Assembly (NCBI GenBank): GCA_000507305.1
Contig: DF239399.1
Location: 124,001-188,000, forward strand
Origin: Breviolum minutum Mf 1.05b.01
Taxonomy: Eukaryota; Sar; Dinophyceae; Suessiales; Symbiodiniaceae
Direction: 5' to 3'
DNA: 64,000 nucleotides
Shown here: one piece after another, positions 47,280 through 57,163 of the stretch
Layout of the letters: every line of letters starts with the position of its first letter
How positions within the stretch are numbered: the stretch's first letter is position 1
Made by a program: the position numbers and the translations under genes
The notes under the pieces: model-generated
Seen by the model: only the letters and a program-made list of their open reading frames with translations
Databases searched by the model: none
Told to the model about the DNA's origin: nothing

Positions 47280-47394
47280 GATACAATGTGGGCCCGTGAA
47301 ATAATTCCTCTAAGTAGTTTTTTTCCCCCCTAGTTTTTAGGGGTTAGTTTACCCCTTTTATACCTGATAAGGGACAAGGGCCCAGCTTGTAGAT
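47280..47394 (+). mobile_element. family E element
   Basis: ATACAATGTGGGCCCGTG to CAAGGGCCCAGCTTGTAG. Confidence 0.6.
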
Positions 47395-47859
47395 ATTGTC
47401 ATATACTCAATTTAATAGACAATTGAAAAAGTAGTATGTATGGTGTGTATATAGATTATTTGAAAGAAGTTCACATTTTTTCTAAATTCATACAAGACCA
47501 CTGCAGCGCCCTTTTCGTCCAGCACCCCTCATCTATAATGATTTATAATACTCATTACTGCTCTTATTGCTTGTGTGCCACCTGTTGCCTTTGTAGCAGG
47601 CCAAAGTGTGGTGAAGCGTCAGACACGCTATGTACTGCCCTGCGGTTCTTTGGAAGCAAACCGCAAAAGTTGGGGATGTTGTTTTTGTCTGAAGATGTGT
47701 TTATCAAGGCTTGTAATTTCCCATGATGATTAATGGATTCTATCAGGGGATGAGCACCACCTTAGATTCTAGTTTTAAGGTCAGATGGCTTGAATCAAAC
47801 CACCAAACTAGAGAAATTCCGAGGGGCGAACTTGCTGGTAATTGCTTGGAGAGTAAACA
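47395..47859. other. no clear gene
   Basis: An open frame (SSIMIYNTHYCSYCLCATCC) near 47520 has poor composition; not called. Confidence 0.3.
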
Positions 47860-47987
47860 CATATCGAAAATACAGAAAGGTCACCTACCATCACGGGGAT
47901 CTAAGGGGACCCCCAATCACCAACTTTAAGAAGGGGCAAACTGTACATGTTTATCATGCAAAAGACACTTCCAAAAACGAACTTTAA
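47860..47987 (+). CDS. possible terminal exon, unknown
   Basis: KYRKVTYHHGDLRGPPITNF then KKGQTVHVYHAKDTSKNEL and TAA. Basic, soluble; not recognised. Confidence 0.35.
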
Positions 47988-48081
47988 ATGTATCCAAATG
48001 TAGTTCTCAAGGTACTGTTCGTCTCATGGGAATCCGTTTTTATGGGATACATGCGCTGGAAAAGACCCATTAGAAAATAGG

Positions 48082-48152
48082 CCATTGGAATTGTTGATTT
48101 TAAATCCTTCCTAAAACAATGGTCTTTTCCAAACATAAGGATTGAATGGTCT
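48082..48152 (+). repeat. TGTTGATT/AATGGTCTT hairpin repeat
   Basis: TGTTGATTTTAAATCCTTCC and AATGGTCTTTTCC..GAATGGTCTTT. Confidence 0.4.
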
Positions 48153-48179
48153 TTGGACCCCCGCAAGGATATGTTTTCT

Positions 48180-48315
48180 TGAAAAAGTGGAAAACGGCGT
48201 TGTTTTCAAAGACTACGCTGAGGTTATGGTGGGATCTACAATCACCTCGAAAAAGGTCAAGGTGCGGCATGGATTAGAAGTTACGACCATGAAAAGTTGT
48301 GTGGAGATAGGATAG
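48180..48315 (+). CDS. possible exon, unknown
   Basis: KVENGVVFKDYAEVMVGSTI then TSKKVKVRHGLEVTTMKSCV, EIG, TAG. Protein-like; unknown. Confidence 0.4.
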
Positions 48316-48359
48316 GGTCGACCTAAATTTGGATATACCCTGTTTCCCACAAATAGTCA

Positions 48360-48492
48360 TACTCCCATTGATAAGGGTTTATATACCCATGCTTTACGGA
48401 TTTCTACTAGGGGTTGGATCACCATGCCCCTTACAAGTTTGTGTTTGTTTAAGGTGATGTTTGGCCCTGTACCGTAGTACATCACCATCAAG
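48360..48492 (+). mobile_element. long family M element
   Basis: GATAAGGGTTTATATACCCA, GGGGTTGGATCACC, GTTTAAGGTGATGTTTGGCC and ACATCACCATCA. Confidence 0.55.
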
Positions 48493-48568
48493 GGGACTTA
48501 CTAACCTTATCCTTAGGAGACTTACTAACTACAAGTTCAGAGATAGTTACTAACTGGGATGATGCAAC
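48493..48568 (+). repeat. family H right part
   Basis: GGGGACTTACTAACC..GTTACTAACTGGGATGATG. Confidence 0.4.
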
Positions 48569-48645
48569 TATGACGAGAATTTGAACACCAATAAAAAAAC
48601 ATAACAATGCATCCAAAACACCCTTCACCGAAGTATCGAGCTATG

Positions 48646-48734
48646 TTAAGACTCGATGTCCAGGGTTCCACTTCGTTTGGTTTGTTTTGAGGTGTATCAA
48701 ACTCACAACATAGATCTCTATGCAAAAGCTCTGG
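48646..48734 (+). CDS. exon ending at an A-element donor, unknown
   Basis: SMSRVPLRLVCFEVYQTHNI then DLYAKAL and CTGG|GTGGTGG. Another frame is open upstream (MHPKHPSPKYRAMLRLDVQG). Unknown. Confidence 0.4.
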
Positions 48735-48831
48735 GTGGTGGTTTCAAATATATATTGTTTATTTTCACCCGAACCCTGGGGAAATGATCCAATTAGACTA
48801 TATTTTCAGATGGGTTGAAACCACCAACTAG
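48731..48831 (+). mobile_element. family A element, probable intron
   Basis: CTGGGTGGTGGTTTCAAATA to TTGAAACCACCAACTAG; flanks AGCT and AGAT. Confidence 0.8.
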
Positions 48832-48871
48832 AGATGGTTTAAATTTCAAAGGACTTCTTTCCAGATATCCT

Positions 48872-49006
48872 CCCGGGATGTCCCGTGACGGAAGTTTTTT
48901 GTAAAAGGTTAGGATCGGTGGGTTATGTCACCCCAATGTATACCATTTGCAAGTAGGTTATAACCAACCCATTTAATAACCATTGATCTTAACTTCCTGG
49001 GAAATC
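48872..49006 (+). mobile_element. family I element
   Basis: CCGGGATGTCCCGTGACGGA to TTCCTGGGAAATCC. Confidence 0.65.
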
Positions 49007-49165
49007 CTTTTTTGAGTCAGGTTCGGTGAATGCTTATCTAGGCTGTACGTAAAAGTGATGAGCAAATGAGCAATGGATGAGCATTTTTGTTCCTACTCAC
49101 CAGCGAATGAGCAGCAGGTGTTGATTGAGCACCAAACAATTGTAGTTTGCCCGGACATATATTAC

Positions 49166-49246
49166 TAGGATGTCCCAGGAAGTTAGTAAATGGTAGTTGG
49201 TAAATGGTTTGGATCAATGGGTTACTTCAAAAGGATATAAATGGCG
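49166..49246 (+). repeat. family I left half
   Basis: TACTAGGATGTCCCAGGAAG and TTTGGATCAATGGGTTACTT. Confidence 0.5.
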
Positions 49247-49512
49247 TAGTTTAATGTAGTTTACCTTTTATGTTTGGGCATTGTCCCGAAGCAAGAATGC
49301 TCGAGAATTGCGGGAAGATGTCAAAACGGTCTGTTGATGGAAGAAATCCTGCACCACCTGGGATGTATGAAAAAAGAAAGGTCAAGCTAGCTATTGACTG
49401 GTGCAGAATTTCTTCCATCAAGAGTGCTACTGACATACTTTGAGGAGCACCTGCTGTTCCAATTGTGCTGGCAGGTGAAAATGTCCAATGGTACTACGCC
49501 AGGAGCTTAAGT
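49247..49512 (+). CDS. exons either side of a B element, unknown
   Basis: 49257-49330 reads YVWALSRSKNARELREDVKT and ends ACG|GTCTGTTG at the B element. After the B element, 49427-49512 reads VLLTYFEEHLLFQLCWQVKM then SNGTTPGA and TAA. Phase is plausible but not proven. Helical, charged; unknown. Confidence 0.4.
49331..49426 (+). mobile_element. family B element
   Basis: CTGTTGATGGAAGAAATCCT to AATTTCTTCCATCAAGAG. Confidence 0.75.
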
Positions 49513-49815
49513 CAGTAGTTTGAGATCTACCCTGGAAGTGAAAGACTATTAAGATCATAGTCCCGCAGCTTGGGATGATTAAGATTACCTCTTTAAAGAG
49601 ATGTCTTTGGTGAAAACCTAATACGATAAAATTTCCCATTATATATATTATAGACATATTTTTTTATTTGAATATATAAATATTTAGATAGAGATATAGA
49701 TTTACTACACAAGGTCATGGACTTTGCTACCTATCACCCAGCTGTTTTGTCCTCAACACTGAGAAAAACGTGAAGATCTGCGTGTAACTGCATGGTTGCT
49801 GAACCAAGGATGAAA
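49513..49815. other. AT-rich, no gene seen
   Basis: ATATATATTATAG and related runs around 49640-49700. Confidence 0.35.
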
Positions 49816-49994
49816 CGACTCAGTGCTGTATTTGGGTTGCTCATCCAAAGGACCCGCTAGATGGGGGATGCCGGATTCTATGAAAATGATGCAGGTTTTT
49901 GAGGAGACACACCCCGAAAACTAGCAGGTGGCACGTTTCAAGTATTTCCCCACCTGTCAGGTGAGGATTGTTAGATTTTATGTCAGGAAACTAG
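49816..49994 (+). CDS. exon with one in-frame TAG, ending at an A-element donor
   Basis: NDSVLYLGCSSKGPARWGMP, DSMKMMQVFEETHPEN, TAG at 49922-49924, then QVARFKYFPTCQVRIVRFYV, RKL and CTAG|GTGGTGG. The single stop inside a good frame could be a hidden intron ending AACTAG|CAG, a substitution or decay. Unknown family. Confidence 0.4.
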
Positions 49995-50088
49995 GTGGTG
50001 GTTTTGAACATTGTTTATTTTCACCGCGAAAATTGGGGAAGATTCCATTTGACTAATATTTTTGGGATGGGTTGAAACCACCAACTAG
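49991..50088 (+). mobile_element. family A element
   Basis: CTAGGTGGTGGTTTTGAACA to TTGAAACCACCAACTAG; no duplication. Confidence 0.8.
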
Positions 50089-50089
50089 A

Positions 50090-50180
50090 CTGAGATGACA
50101 ATGAAACATCACCATTTCTTTAATAGAAGATACATCTTCAAATGGTTGTTTCTCTATTGTCATGTTTTTCGGGGGAGTAC
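50090..50180 (+). mobile_element. family F-like element
   Basis: GAGATGACAATGAAACATC and TATTGTCATGTTTTTCGGGG. Confidence 0.5.
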
Positions 50181-50389
50181 CTTCAGGGGAACTAACATAG
50201 CCCCTTAGCCCCTTCCAAGTTAGCATATACACGCATACTTGATTTAGAAAAACACATCCCATAGCATCTTTCCAAGAAAATTCCAACATACCCTTGGAAC
50301 ACACCCTAGGTATCCCAAGATACTACTATGAAAGACTTTCCTCCATAAACAGGGTGGTTTTTTTTGTGGGCCGTGGGGTGGAGTTTCCT
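50181..50389. other. no gene seen
   Basis: Begins with a D-type end (GGGGAACTAACATAGCCCC); remainder unmatched. Confidence 0.3.
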
Positions 50390-50521
50390 TAGAATATTGG
50401 GAATCTCACCTTCAAAACTTCTGATCCAAAACTGAAATTCAAATGGCTTGGGCTTGGATCTGCATCCCTTGAAGGCCGTGTTTTTGGACAGATTCTTGAA
50501 ATTTGGTCCCAAAGCAAAACT
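50390..50521 (+). CDS. exon ending at an A-element donor, unknown
   Basis: After TTTCCTTAG: NIGNLTFKTSDPKLKFKWLG, LGSASLEGRVFGQILEIWSQ, SKT, then CTAG|GTGG. Good acceptor context, soluble mixed composition. A minus-strand frame is also open. Not recognised. Confidence 0.45.
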
Positions 50522-50619
50522 AGGTGGTGGTTTAGAATAGTGTTTATTTTCACCCTTACCTGGGGAGATGATGCAGTTTGACGAGCATATTTTTCAAATG
50601 GGTTGAAACCACCAACTAG
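50520..50619 (+). mobile_element. family A element, exact AAAA duplication, probable intron
   Basis: CTAGGTGGTGGTTTAGAATA to TTGAAACCACCAACTAG; AAAA both sides. Confidence 0.85.
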
Positions 50620-50689
50620 AAAATCATATTAGTTTTCTTTACATTAGAAAGATCATATGAACTGAAGCATCATTCTTGAACGGAACATA

Positions 50690-50812
50690 CACTCCCGGAA
50701 AGTAACAACCTCACAAAAAGGGCTATCTTAGCCATCCCTGAAAGGAAAGTACTCTTCCAATCCATTTCTCCATTTCCCAGTGCAACATCTTAGTTTCAGG
50801 AATGTTATCACA
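50690..50812 (+). mobile_element. family D element
   Basis: ACACTCCCGGAAAGTAACAA to CTTAGTTTCAGGAATGTTA. Confidence 0.55.
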
Positions 50813-50929
50813 GCGAAAGCCGCTTGAAACTAGGCCTAAATTGCCCCAAAAGGAAAGGTTCATGTCCGTTAGCCACCAATTTTCACGGGATGTTACCCCT
50901 CCCACCCTAGCAAACAGACTCTCCCCGCA

Positions 50930-51003
50930 GTTTATCCAATTATTTTCAGGATTTTTATACATCCCAGGTGGTGATCGCCGGAGTTCTTCCTTCAACTGTA
51001 TTT
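50930..51003 (-). repeat. family B half, reversed
   Basis: TTTTTATACATCCCAGGTGG and GTTCTTCCTTCAACTGTA. Confidence 0.5.
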
Positions 51004-51075
51004 TAGTTTCAGGCTATGCTCATGGGCAGATTTGCCATAATTTTTGTTGGTCGAAATCGACCGACTACTTCCCAG

Positions 51076-51200
51076 GAGGGTGTCAATGAGATCCAACGCA
51101 ACGAAGAACTTTGCTTCGACTATGGGGAAGCTGGGGAGAACTCAGCTGGGGAAGATGAACGAAATGTTGAGGGTTTTCTTCTATCCCATTACACCCCCAA
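51076..51200 (+). CDS. possible SET-domain end fragment
   Basis: After CCCAG: EGVNEIQRNEELCFDYGEAG then ENSAGEDERNVEGF. I-x-x-x-EEL-x-FDYG is like the C-terminal SET signature (GEEL-x-F/Y-D-Y). The usual G before EEL is N. A second frame is open. A link to the start fragments at 44335 or 25859 cannot be shown. Confidence 0.35.
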
Positions 51201-51289
51201 AAAAACTAACATGGATAGCGTATACCCAAAGGGATGGTTTGGAAAATGTGTCTCCTTTTAGATATAAGCCAATTTGATCCAGTTTGATT

Positions 51290-51382
51290 ACGGATGCATT
51301 CCTGCACGAGTTGACATGGAGACTGTTCACAGGGTTTCATATACAACAGGTGGTTAGCCAGATTTCCTCCATCAACAATATA
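51290..51382 (+). repeat. family B degraded copy
   Basis: GCATTCCTGCACGAGTTGAC to GATTTCCTCCATCAACAATA. Confidence 0.5.
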
Positions 51383-51441
51383 TTTACCTATATGAATGGT
51401 GGATTTTTAGTTTGCTAGAAGAATGTCACCATGTCATTTCT

Positions 51442-51776
51442 TGGTTGGGCCCTGGAAAACCGGTTATAAATGGGGTGAAATAACTCCTATACTTGGAGGA
51501 TAATTCCTATTTGCAAGCCATGAAGTTCGGCCATTTGGAAGGGGAATAACCCAGTCCAAGTAAGGCGGGTTTTCTGTTCACCCCATTTACACCCTGGTAA
51601 ACTAACATAGCTGGCTGGAAAATGGACCCGGATTGAGCCGATGTATTTCCTGTTGAAAATGGGGATATTCCAGCCAGCTATGTTTGGAACTACCAGAGGG
51701 TACTCATTTATTTTGGGCCATTTACAATAGGGGCCCCATTTCACCCTATGTATAACGAGATCTGGAGCTCACCTCG
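51442..51776 (+). mobile_element. family E element opened by H and F
   Basis: TTGGTTGGGCCCTGGAAAAC and GGAGCTCACCTCGTAG are the outer ends. An H-like piece (51495-51580) and an F copy (51590-51702) lie inside. Confidence 0.6.
51590..51702 (+). mobile_element. family F element, nested
   Basis: ACACCCTGGTAAACTAACAT to GGAACTACCAGAGGGTA, with extended arms CTGGCTGGAAAATGG and CATTTTC-type. Confidence 0.75.
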
Positions 51777-51815
51777 TAGATCGATTGGAATACCATTTTC
51801 CATCCGGGAAGGATG

Positions 51816-52156
51816 TCCAAAGGAAGATTTTGTAAAAGGTGAACGGATCAGTGGGAAGGATGTCACCCCAATTCACCGCCGTTTTTGTAAGTAGCTTACA
51901 ACTAACCCATTCCATGGAAGTCAAAGACCATAACTAGCTGGTGGTTTCAAATATGTTTTATTTTCACCCCTACTTGGGGATGATTTCCAATTTGACTAAT
52001 ATGTTTCAAATGGGTTGAAACCACCAACTAGATAAACATGACATTTCCAGAGGAATTTGACTAACCATTTACTTACAAACAGGGGTATATTGAGCTTAGA
52101 GTTATAACCCATTGATCCTAACCATTGATCCTAAGTTCCAAACGGGACATCCAAGT
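51816..52156 (+). mobile_element. family I element opened by A
   Basis: AGGTGAACGGATCAGTGGGA and CCATTGATCCTAAGTTCC..ACATCCAAGTA on either side of the A copy. Confidence 0.55.
51934..52031 (+). mobile_element. family A element nested, exact ATAA duplication
   Basis: CTAGCTGGTGGTTTCAAATA to TTGAAACCACCAACTAG; ATAA both sides. Confidence 0.9.
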
Positions 52157-52339
52157 ATCCAATGTGGGCGAATTCTTTGACAAGATGAAATTCCTTTTTA
52201 ATTGGATGAATTTTAGGTTCCATGTTAATTTTCAGGGACCTAAGTCGATTAGCAAGGGAATCCCCCCAAAATGCCTTTAGTTTTATCATCGTATAGTATA
52301 GTAATTTGCCCAACAATTTGGGAAGTTAAAGTTATGTTT

Positions 52340-52741
52340 GGAACTTTTTCCAGCCGAAAGAAGATTTGCATGTCGAAGTCTTTCGTTCAGAATTCGACTT
52401 TGCCCCTCAAAAGCAGCGTCCTTTTGAAACCCACCAAAAAAACACTCCTTGTGAAATTCAGGGCATCATTCACCCCTCCTATTGAAGGGTCCAAGCTGGT
52501 GATGAATAGCGTCAAAACCCTCCAAGATTCAAGTGACCAAAACACATTCGACTCGTTTTTTAGTGAGGCTTATTGGAATTGCCCGCAACGTCTTCAACGT
52601 CCACAGGTGGCGGCATATCCATCCAATTGTGTGAAACCTTCTAAGGGTGGGTTTTTGAAAAAGATGAAAGTTTCAAAAGGACGATTGTTTATCAAAGAAT
52701 TATCTCTATATAAACATTGGTTTTTGTTTGTGGATGTTTGA
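52340..52741 (+). CDS. putative exon, unknown
   Basis: A frame of about 130 codons: KKICMSKSFVQNSTLPLKSS, KTLLVKFRASFTPPIEGSKL, NSVKTLQDSSDQNTFDSFFS, EAYWNCPQRLQRPQVAAYPS, then KGGFLKKMKVSKGRLFIKEL. It ends in TGA at 52739-52741. Lys/Ser-rich; no domain recognised. The (GTT)n array begins just downstream. Confidence 0.5.
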   Translation, partial: GTFSSRKKICMSKSFVQNSTLPLKSSVLLKPTKKTLLVKFRASFTPPIEGSKLVMNSVKTLQDSSDQNTFDSFFSEAYWNCPQRLQRPQVAAYPSNCVKPSKGGFLKKMKVSKGRLFIKELSLYKHWFLFVDV

Positions 52742-52776
52742 TAGCATTGTTTGTTGGATTGGCTTTGGGACTTTGA

Positions 52777-53451
<675 letters not shown>

Positions 53452-53605
53452 ACTTGGAGGATCATCCCAGCTAGTAAGTAGTTAGGATCACTCCAAGCCA
53501 TAAATTTCGGCCATTTGGAAAGGGAACAACACGATACGTAGGGGACGAAACCGATCACCCATGGTTATTAACCACTCACCAAACCGGGATGATCCTCCAA
53601 GTAGT
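53452..53605 (+). mobile_element. family H element
   Basis: CACTTGGAGGATCATCCCAG to GGGATGATCCTCCAAGTA with GCTA|GTAAGTAG donor-like site. Confidence 0.8.
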
Positions 53606-53659
53606 CTTCCATGAGGTTGATAATTGTTGGCATCCCAAATATTGATGTGATCACCAGAT

Positions 53660-53759
53660 GGGCGTTTCCAAAAATAGGGGTACCCCAAAATGGATGGTTT
53701 ATAATGGAAAACCCCGTTAAAATGGATGATTTGGGGGTACCACTATTTTTGGAAACATG
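53660..53759 (+). mobile_element. family L element
   Basis: GGGCGTTTCCAAAAATAGGG to CCACTATTTTTGGAAACATG. Confidence 0.75.
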
Positions 53760-53764
53760 AAAGG

Positions 53765-53880
53765 TACGGCTGCCTGAAGCTGAACCGTAGGCTGCGGTGT
53801 GGTTTGCGAGAAAACGTTGACGGGTGGCAACCATCAAGCAATCTTGGAGTTGAGATGTTTTTTGTTGGAAGAAATAGAGT
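53765..53880 (+). CDS. exon, unknown
   Basis: YGCLKLNRRLRCGLRENVDG then WQPSSNLGVEMFFVGRNRVF, running into a C element. GC-rich, basic; not recognised. A minus-strand frame is also open. Confidence 0.4.
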
Positions 53881-54040
53881 TTTATTAAAAGGGGGGTTAT
53901 AAAGGGGATTTTACATACTACCTATAGTTATATTTTAGGGTTATTTTCATATAAGCAGTTAAAAAGGATCCCTTTTAATTAACCAACCAGTCTAATGACA
54001 TGTCCGCGTCAGGGTTTTAAGGGTTTTGATCAGTCGCTCA
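53881..54040 (+). mobile_element. family C element, left part degraded
   Basis: GGATCCCTTTTAATTAACCA, GGGTTTTGATCAGTCGCTCA. Confidence 0.5.
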
Positions 54041-54041
54041 A

Positions 54042-54206
54042 CTGAGCAATGAAAAAAACCCTGGTTGGTTAGATTATATAGGGGATGAAATACCTACCCA
54101 GTTATATTGGGATTATAATTATAATTATGATAAACCATTATTAGGGATCCCTATTAACCAACCAGGATTCAATGGAAAGTAACAAGGGTTTTTTTTCGTG
54201 GCTCAA
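54042..54206 (+). mobile_element. family C element
   Basis: CTGAGCAATGAAAAAAACCC to GGGTTTTTTTTCGTGGCTCAA; best-preserved copy. Confidence 0.85.
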
Positions 54207-54340
54207 CCGGATTCACCCTCCAGGATGCGAATTTACATCGGGAAAGCGAAGAAGAAACACAAACACGTCCCACGAGTGTATCGCAGGGATGGGGAGGAAT
54301 CCAAAGTGTCAAATTTGACACTCAATTTATATTAATCTTG
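54207..54340 (+). CDS. exon between C and A elements, unknown
   Basis: GFTLQDANLHRESEEETQTR, PTSVSQGWGGIQSVKFDTQF, ILIL, then CTTG|GTGGTGG. Phase 0 at the donor. After the A element (CCAACCAG|TTC) the frame stays open for about 40 codons. Unknown. Confidence 0.45.
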
Positions 54341-54438
54341 GTGGTGGCAACTCAAATATTTTTTTAATTTCACCCCTATTTGGGGAAGATTCCCATTTTG
54401 ACTAATTTTTTTCAGATGGGGTTGAAACCACCAACCAG
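54337..54438 (+). mobile_element. family A element, probable intron
   Basis: CTTGGTGGTGGCAACTCAAA to TTGAAACCACCAACCAG. Confidence 0.8.
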
Positions 54439-54445
54439 TTCAATT

Positions 54446-54541
54446 CATCCTCCCTGAAACTTAGAGCAAAAGTTTCTGAAAAGTCCATGGGTTGGAAGAT
54501 GATTTTTTTTTTTCGGATGGGCCTATGTTCAGTGCTGTTAC
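54446..54541 (+). mobile_element. family D element, diverged
   Basis: ATCCTCCCTGAAACTTAGAG and GGATGGGCCTATGTTCAGTG. Confidence 0.5.
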
Positions 54542-54612
54542 TTGGATGTTTAAGGTGATGTTTTACGGATCGTACCGTGGTGAATCACCATTAAAGCACC
54601 ATTTGGGAATAA
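54542..54612 (+). mobile_element. family M element
   Basis: TTTAAGGTGATGTTTTACGG, GTGAATCACCATTAAAGCACC. Confidence 0.5.
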
Positions 54613-54659
54613 GGCTCCTAAAAACTAAAAATGGCCGAAAATAAATGGAGTGTAATCAA

Positions 54660-54783
54660 ATCAAATCGATCAAACTTAAATTCTCACATTCAACTCTAAT
54701 TGCTCTTCCACCTCAGCCGCCATGCCACCAAGAAAAAGGTGCCAGCGGAAAAAAAAACAAGAAAGCGGGACAAGTGGGGGGTT
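54660..54783 (+). CDS. possible exon, unknown
   Basis: HSTLIALPPQPPCHQEKGAS then GKKNKKAGQVGG. Pro/Lys-rich; frame uncertain. Confidence 0.25.
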
Positions 54784-54802
54784 CTTGGAGGATCATCCAT
54801 GA

Positions 54803-54900
54803 CTGGCTGGTGGTTTCAAGCATTTTTTATTTTCATCCCTATTTGGGGCAATGATCTAATTTGACTAATATCTTTGAAATGGATTGAAACCACCAACTAG
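54803..54900 (+). mobile_element. family A element, exact ATGA duplication
   Basis: CTGGCTGGTGGTTTCAAGCA to TTGAAACCACCAACTAG inserted in an H left end; donor GT lost (GGCTGG). Confidence 0.9.
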
Positions 54901-55215
54901 ATGATTATGGTTTTATAAACCAATCCAAACACGGCCTTATTGGTTTGGGGGAAAAGATGGTATTGGGGGGGGCATGTTAGCCTTAGAATTCCCATGAAAG
55001 TAATGACCCCCCCCCCAAGCCTTGGATTGGTGGGGATTTCAGTGGTGCCTGGTGAGGTATGTTTTCGTTTGTCATCATGGAATCCGCCCAGAATTACAAG
55101 TTGGCTTTTTTTTGGGAAATTTCGTACCTCAAAAATGGGGATCTTACTGCTGCAGGATTTTTGTCCATCAACAGTATCAGCACTTATCTAACTTGATATA
55201 TAGTTGCTTTGCATT
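54901..55215. other. no gene seen; B fragment at 55141-55178
   Basis: TACTGCTGCAGGATTTTTGT and CCATCAACAGTA are B-type ends. Confidence 0.35.
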
Positions 55216-55352
55216 AACTACACCCTGGAAGTGAAACAAACTATTTTTTGAATGGTTGATTCTGTAAAGAATATTGTTTTTGGAAGGGTTTTATGGCAAC
55301 CCATTCCAGGGGACTATGCATTTTAATGGTCGGCTTGACTTCCAGGGTATAC
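55216..55352. mobile_element. unclassified inverted-repeat element
   Basis: TACACCCTGGAAGTGAAAC to GACTTCCAGGGTATAC; relatives at 2120, 23248 and 49535. Confidence 0.55.
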
Positions 55353-55510
55353 TAATTTTTCCCTAGCAACTAGATGATTTGGATTTGTTTTCATATGTTC
55401 TTTTCAATCCGTAGTCTTCCAACAAAATAAAAGTCCTGCTGAGGTGTGGTTTTTTGGGTTGGTTTTTGGAGGTTCAATGTACCTCCCCACAAGCCTTAGG
55501 AAGTTTCTAC

Positions 55511-55622
55511 TACCCTAAGAATCAGCACGGACCCTCCGTGGGGTGAATGAACCTGTATGACACAAGTGTTTTGAGACCACTTTTGAGGAATCAGGATTCT
55601 AAGGTCAAGATTCTTATAGTAG
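55511..55622 (+). mobile_element. family J element
   Basis: TACCCTAAGAATCAGCACGG to GTCAAGATTCTTATAGTAGG. Confidence 0.6.
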
Positions 55623-55639
55623 GGTTTTTTAAGATTCTA

Positions 55640-55743
55640 ACCCATACCATCCATGGGGACGATTGTATATTTCCCTACATGAAAACCATGAAATCCAACC
55701 ATTTAAACGTAGGGTAAATATACAATCGTCCCATGGATGGTAA
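55640..55743 (+). mobile_element. family G element
   Basis: AACCCATACCATCCATGGGG to ATCGTCCCATGGATGGTA. Confidence 0.75.
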
Positions 55744-56045
55744 AACGGTAAAAACAAACAAAACTCAGGTGATACACCAGTCGAGGGGAATTTTGAATAT
55801 CACCATTTCCACCCGGTGAGTCCTTCGGGGAGCGATGTCGATGTCAGGTCGCCAGGGATTTTTATGTATTTGCCGACTAAATGAGGAGCTGTAAAGAACC
55901 CCAGAATCTTCAAAATCACAGGGTAGTCAATGGAAATCAAGGGGGATGGATTTTTTAGAAGAAATCTTTGAGATCCTTTTGTTAACTCAGGGGGATGGAA
56001 ATCAAGGGGGGGTAGATTTGAGATCTGTTTTTTTTTTTTTTTCCG
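55744..56045. other. no gene seen
   Basis: Contains GGAAATCAAGGGGGATGGA twice and a T15 run. Confidence 0.3.
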
Positions 56046-56048
56046 AAC

Positions 56049-56243
56049 TTGTTCCAAACATCTGACTCCGTTTGGCCAAAATCTAACGACATCAACACTT
56101 CAACCCTTCAGAAGCTGATCTTAACACAACCCGTCGGTTCACTGCGAGGTCGGTGTCATTTGGAAAGATTTCAAAACCTGGTCATTCTGCTGGGACCGCC
56201 CTCTTTTTGTGATGGTGAAAACGTGACTCCTTTCAAAAAGTGA
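56049..56243 (+). CDS. putative terminal exon, unknown
   Basis: QTSDSVWPKSNDINTSTLQK, LILTQPVGSLRGRCHLERFQ, NLVILLGPPSFCDGENVTPF, KK, TGA, following a T15 tract that could be a 3' splice-site pyrimidine tract. Not recognised. Confidence 0.45.
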   Translation: MFQTSDSVWPKSNDINTSTLQKLILTQPVGSLRGRCHLERFQNLVILLGPPSFCDGENVTPFKK

Positions 56244-56369
56244 AAACGACTCATCCAATGGCTAAGCTGACTAAACTTTTGGGGGACTCTAGATTTAATG
56301 GGAACATTAAAGCTTAAGCTTAGACTTTTATTTCATGGTCATTTGGCTGAGTAAGTTAAGTGACTTTCA

Positions 56370-56645
56370 ACTACGGAGGATTAAAAGGTTACGAATTGAA
56401 TCATCAGGAATTCTTTCTTCGCCAACCTTTTGGCTCAAGTTTGATTGGAGTTCTGAGTTGTTTACTTTAAGATTAAAACCACGAGGCATCATAGGCGATG
56501 TCAAGGTGCAATGATGCAAGAATAATCACAAAACAGCCCAAGTCGGACTAAACAAACTGGCTGCCCCTTCTGAAACTTATGGGATCATCCTTAACTAAGG
56601 GATTCAATTCGTGACCTTTTGATTGGAGGTCACGAAACAACATGT
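56370..56645. mobile_element. unclassified inverted-repeat element
   Basis: AAAAGGTTACGAATTGAATC pairs with GATTCAATTCGTGACCTTTTG. Confidence 0.5.
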
Positions 56646-57015
56646 TTAAAGGATCACGTAAATTCGCCATCCCCAAAAGGTCACCAGCAGAATTGCCAGG
56701 AAGATTATTTTTTGTTTGTTCGACTGGACTTTCTGGGATTCCAATAATATATATTGAAATGATTTGCTGAACTCAAGTGGTTCAACTGCCTATTTTCTGT
56801 GAAGCAGAAAAATTCAGAAAAGAACAGCAAGTATACATAAATATCCCCTGTTAGACAGTAAGCAACATCATATTTACATCAGATAAGAAAAACATATTTT
56901 GATTGGCCACTGTTCTTTCAAGTCCAGGACACATCTGCGACCCCCGGTAGGCAAATCTCAACCACCTCAACATGGAAGATCCGGCCAAGATAGATCCATT
57001 TATTTGTAGATCATA
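56646..57015. other. no gene seen
   Basis: GATCACGTAAATTCGCCATC and AAAAGGTCACCAGCAGAATT match part of the duplicated segment at 23870 and 24945. Confidence 0.45.
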
Positions 57016-57117
57016 CACTCCGGTAATCTAACATAGCAATGGAAATTCCCCTTTTCCAACAGGAAACTCATTTACAAATGGTGGATTTTCCATATCTATG
57101 TTAGTTACCGGAGGGTA
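57016..57117 (+). mobile_element. family F element
   Basis: TACACTCCGGTAATCTAACA to GTTAGTTACCGGAGGGTA. Confidence 0.8.
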
Positions 57118-57163
57118 ACCCATTTACTAACCATCTACTAGCTTCCAACGGGACATCCAAGTG
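57116..57163 (+). repeat. family I right half
   Basis: TAACCCATTTACTAACCATC then CGGGACATCCAAGTG. Confidence 0.55.

Noticed and set aside
49640..49700. AT-rich run as a promoter or replication origin
   Set aside because: Only low-complexity ATATAT; no conserved motif and no gene start placed to use it.
56412..56439. Second spliced-leader relict (TTTTGGCTCAAG)
   Set aside because: Only the last 12 bases match the leader, upstream bases differ, and it lies inside an inverted-repeat element with no ATG, tail or duplication.
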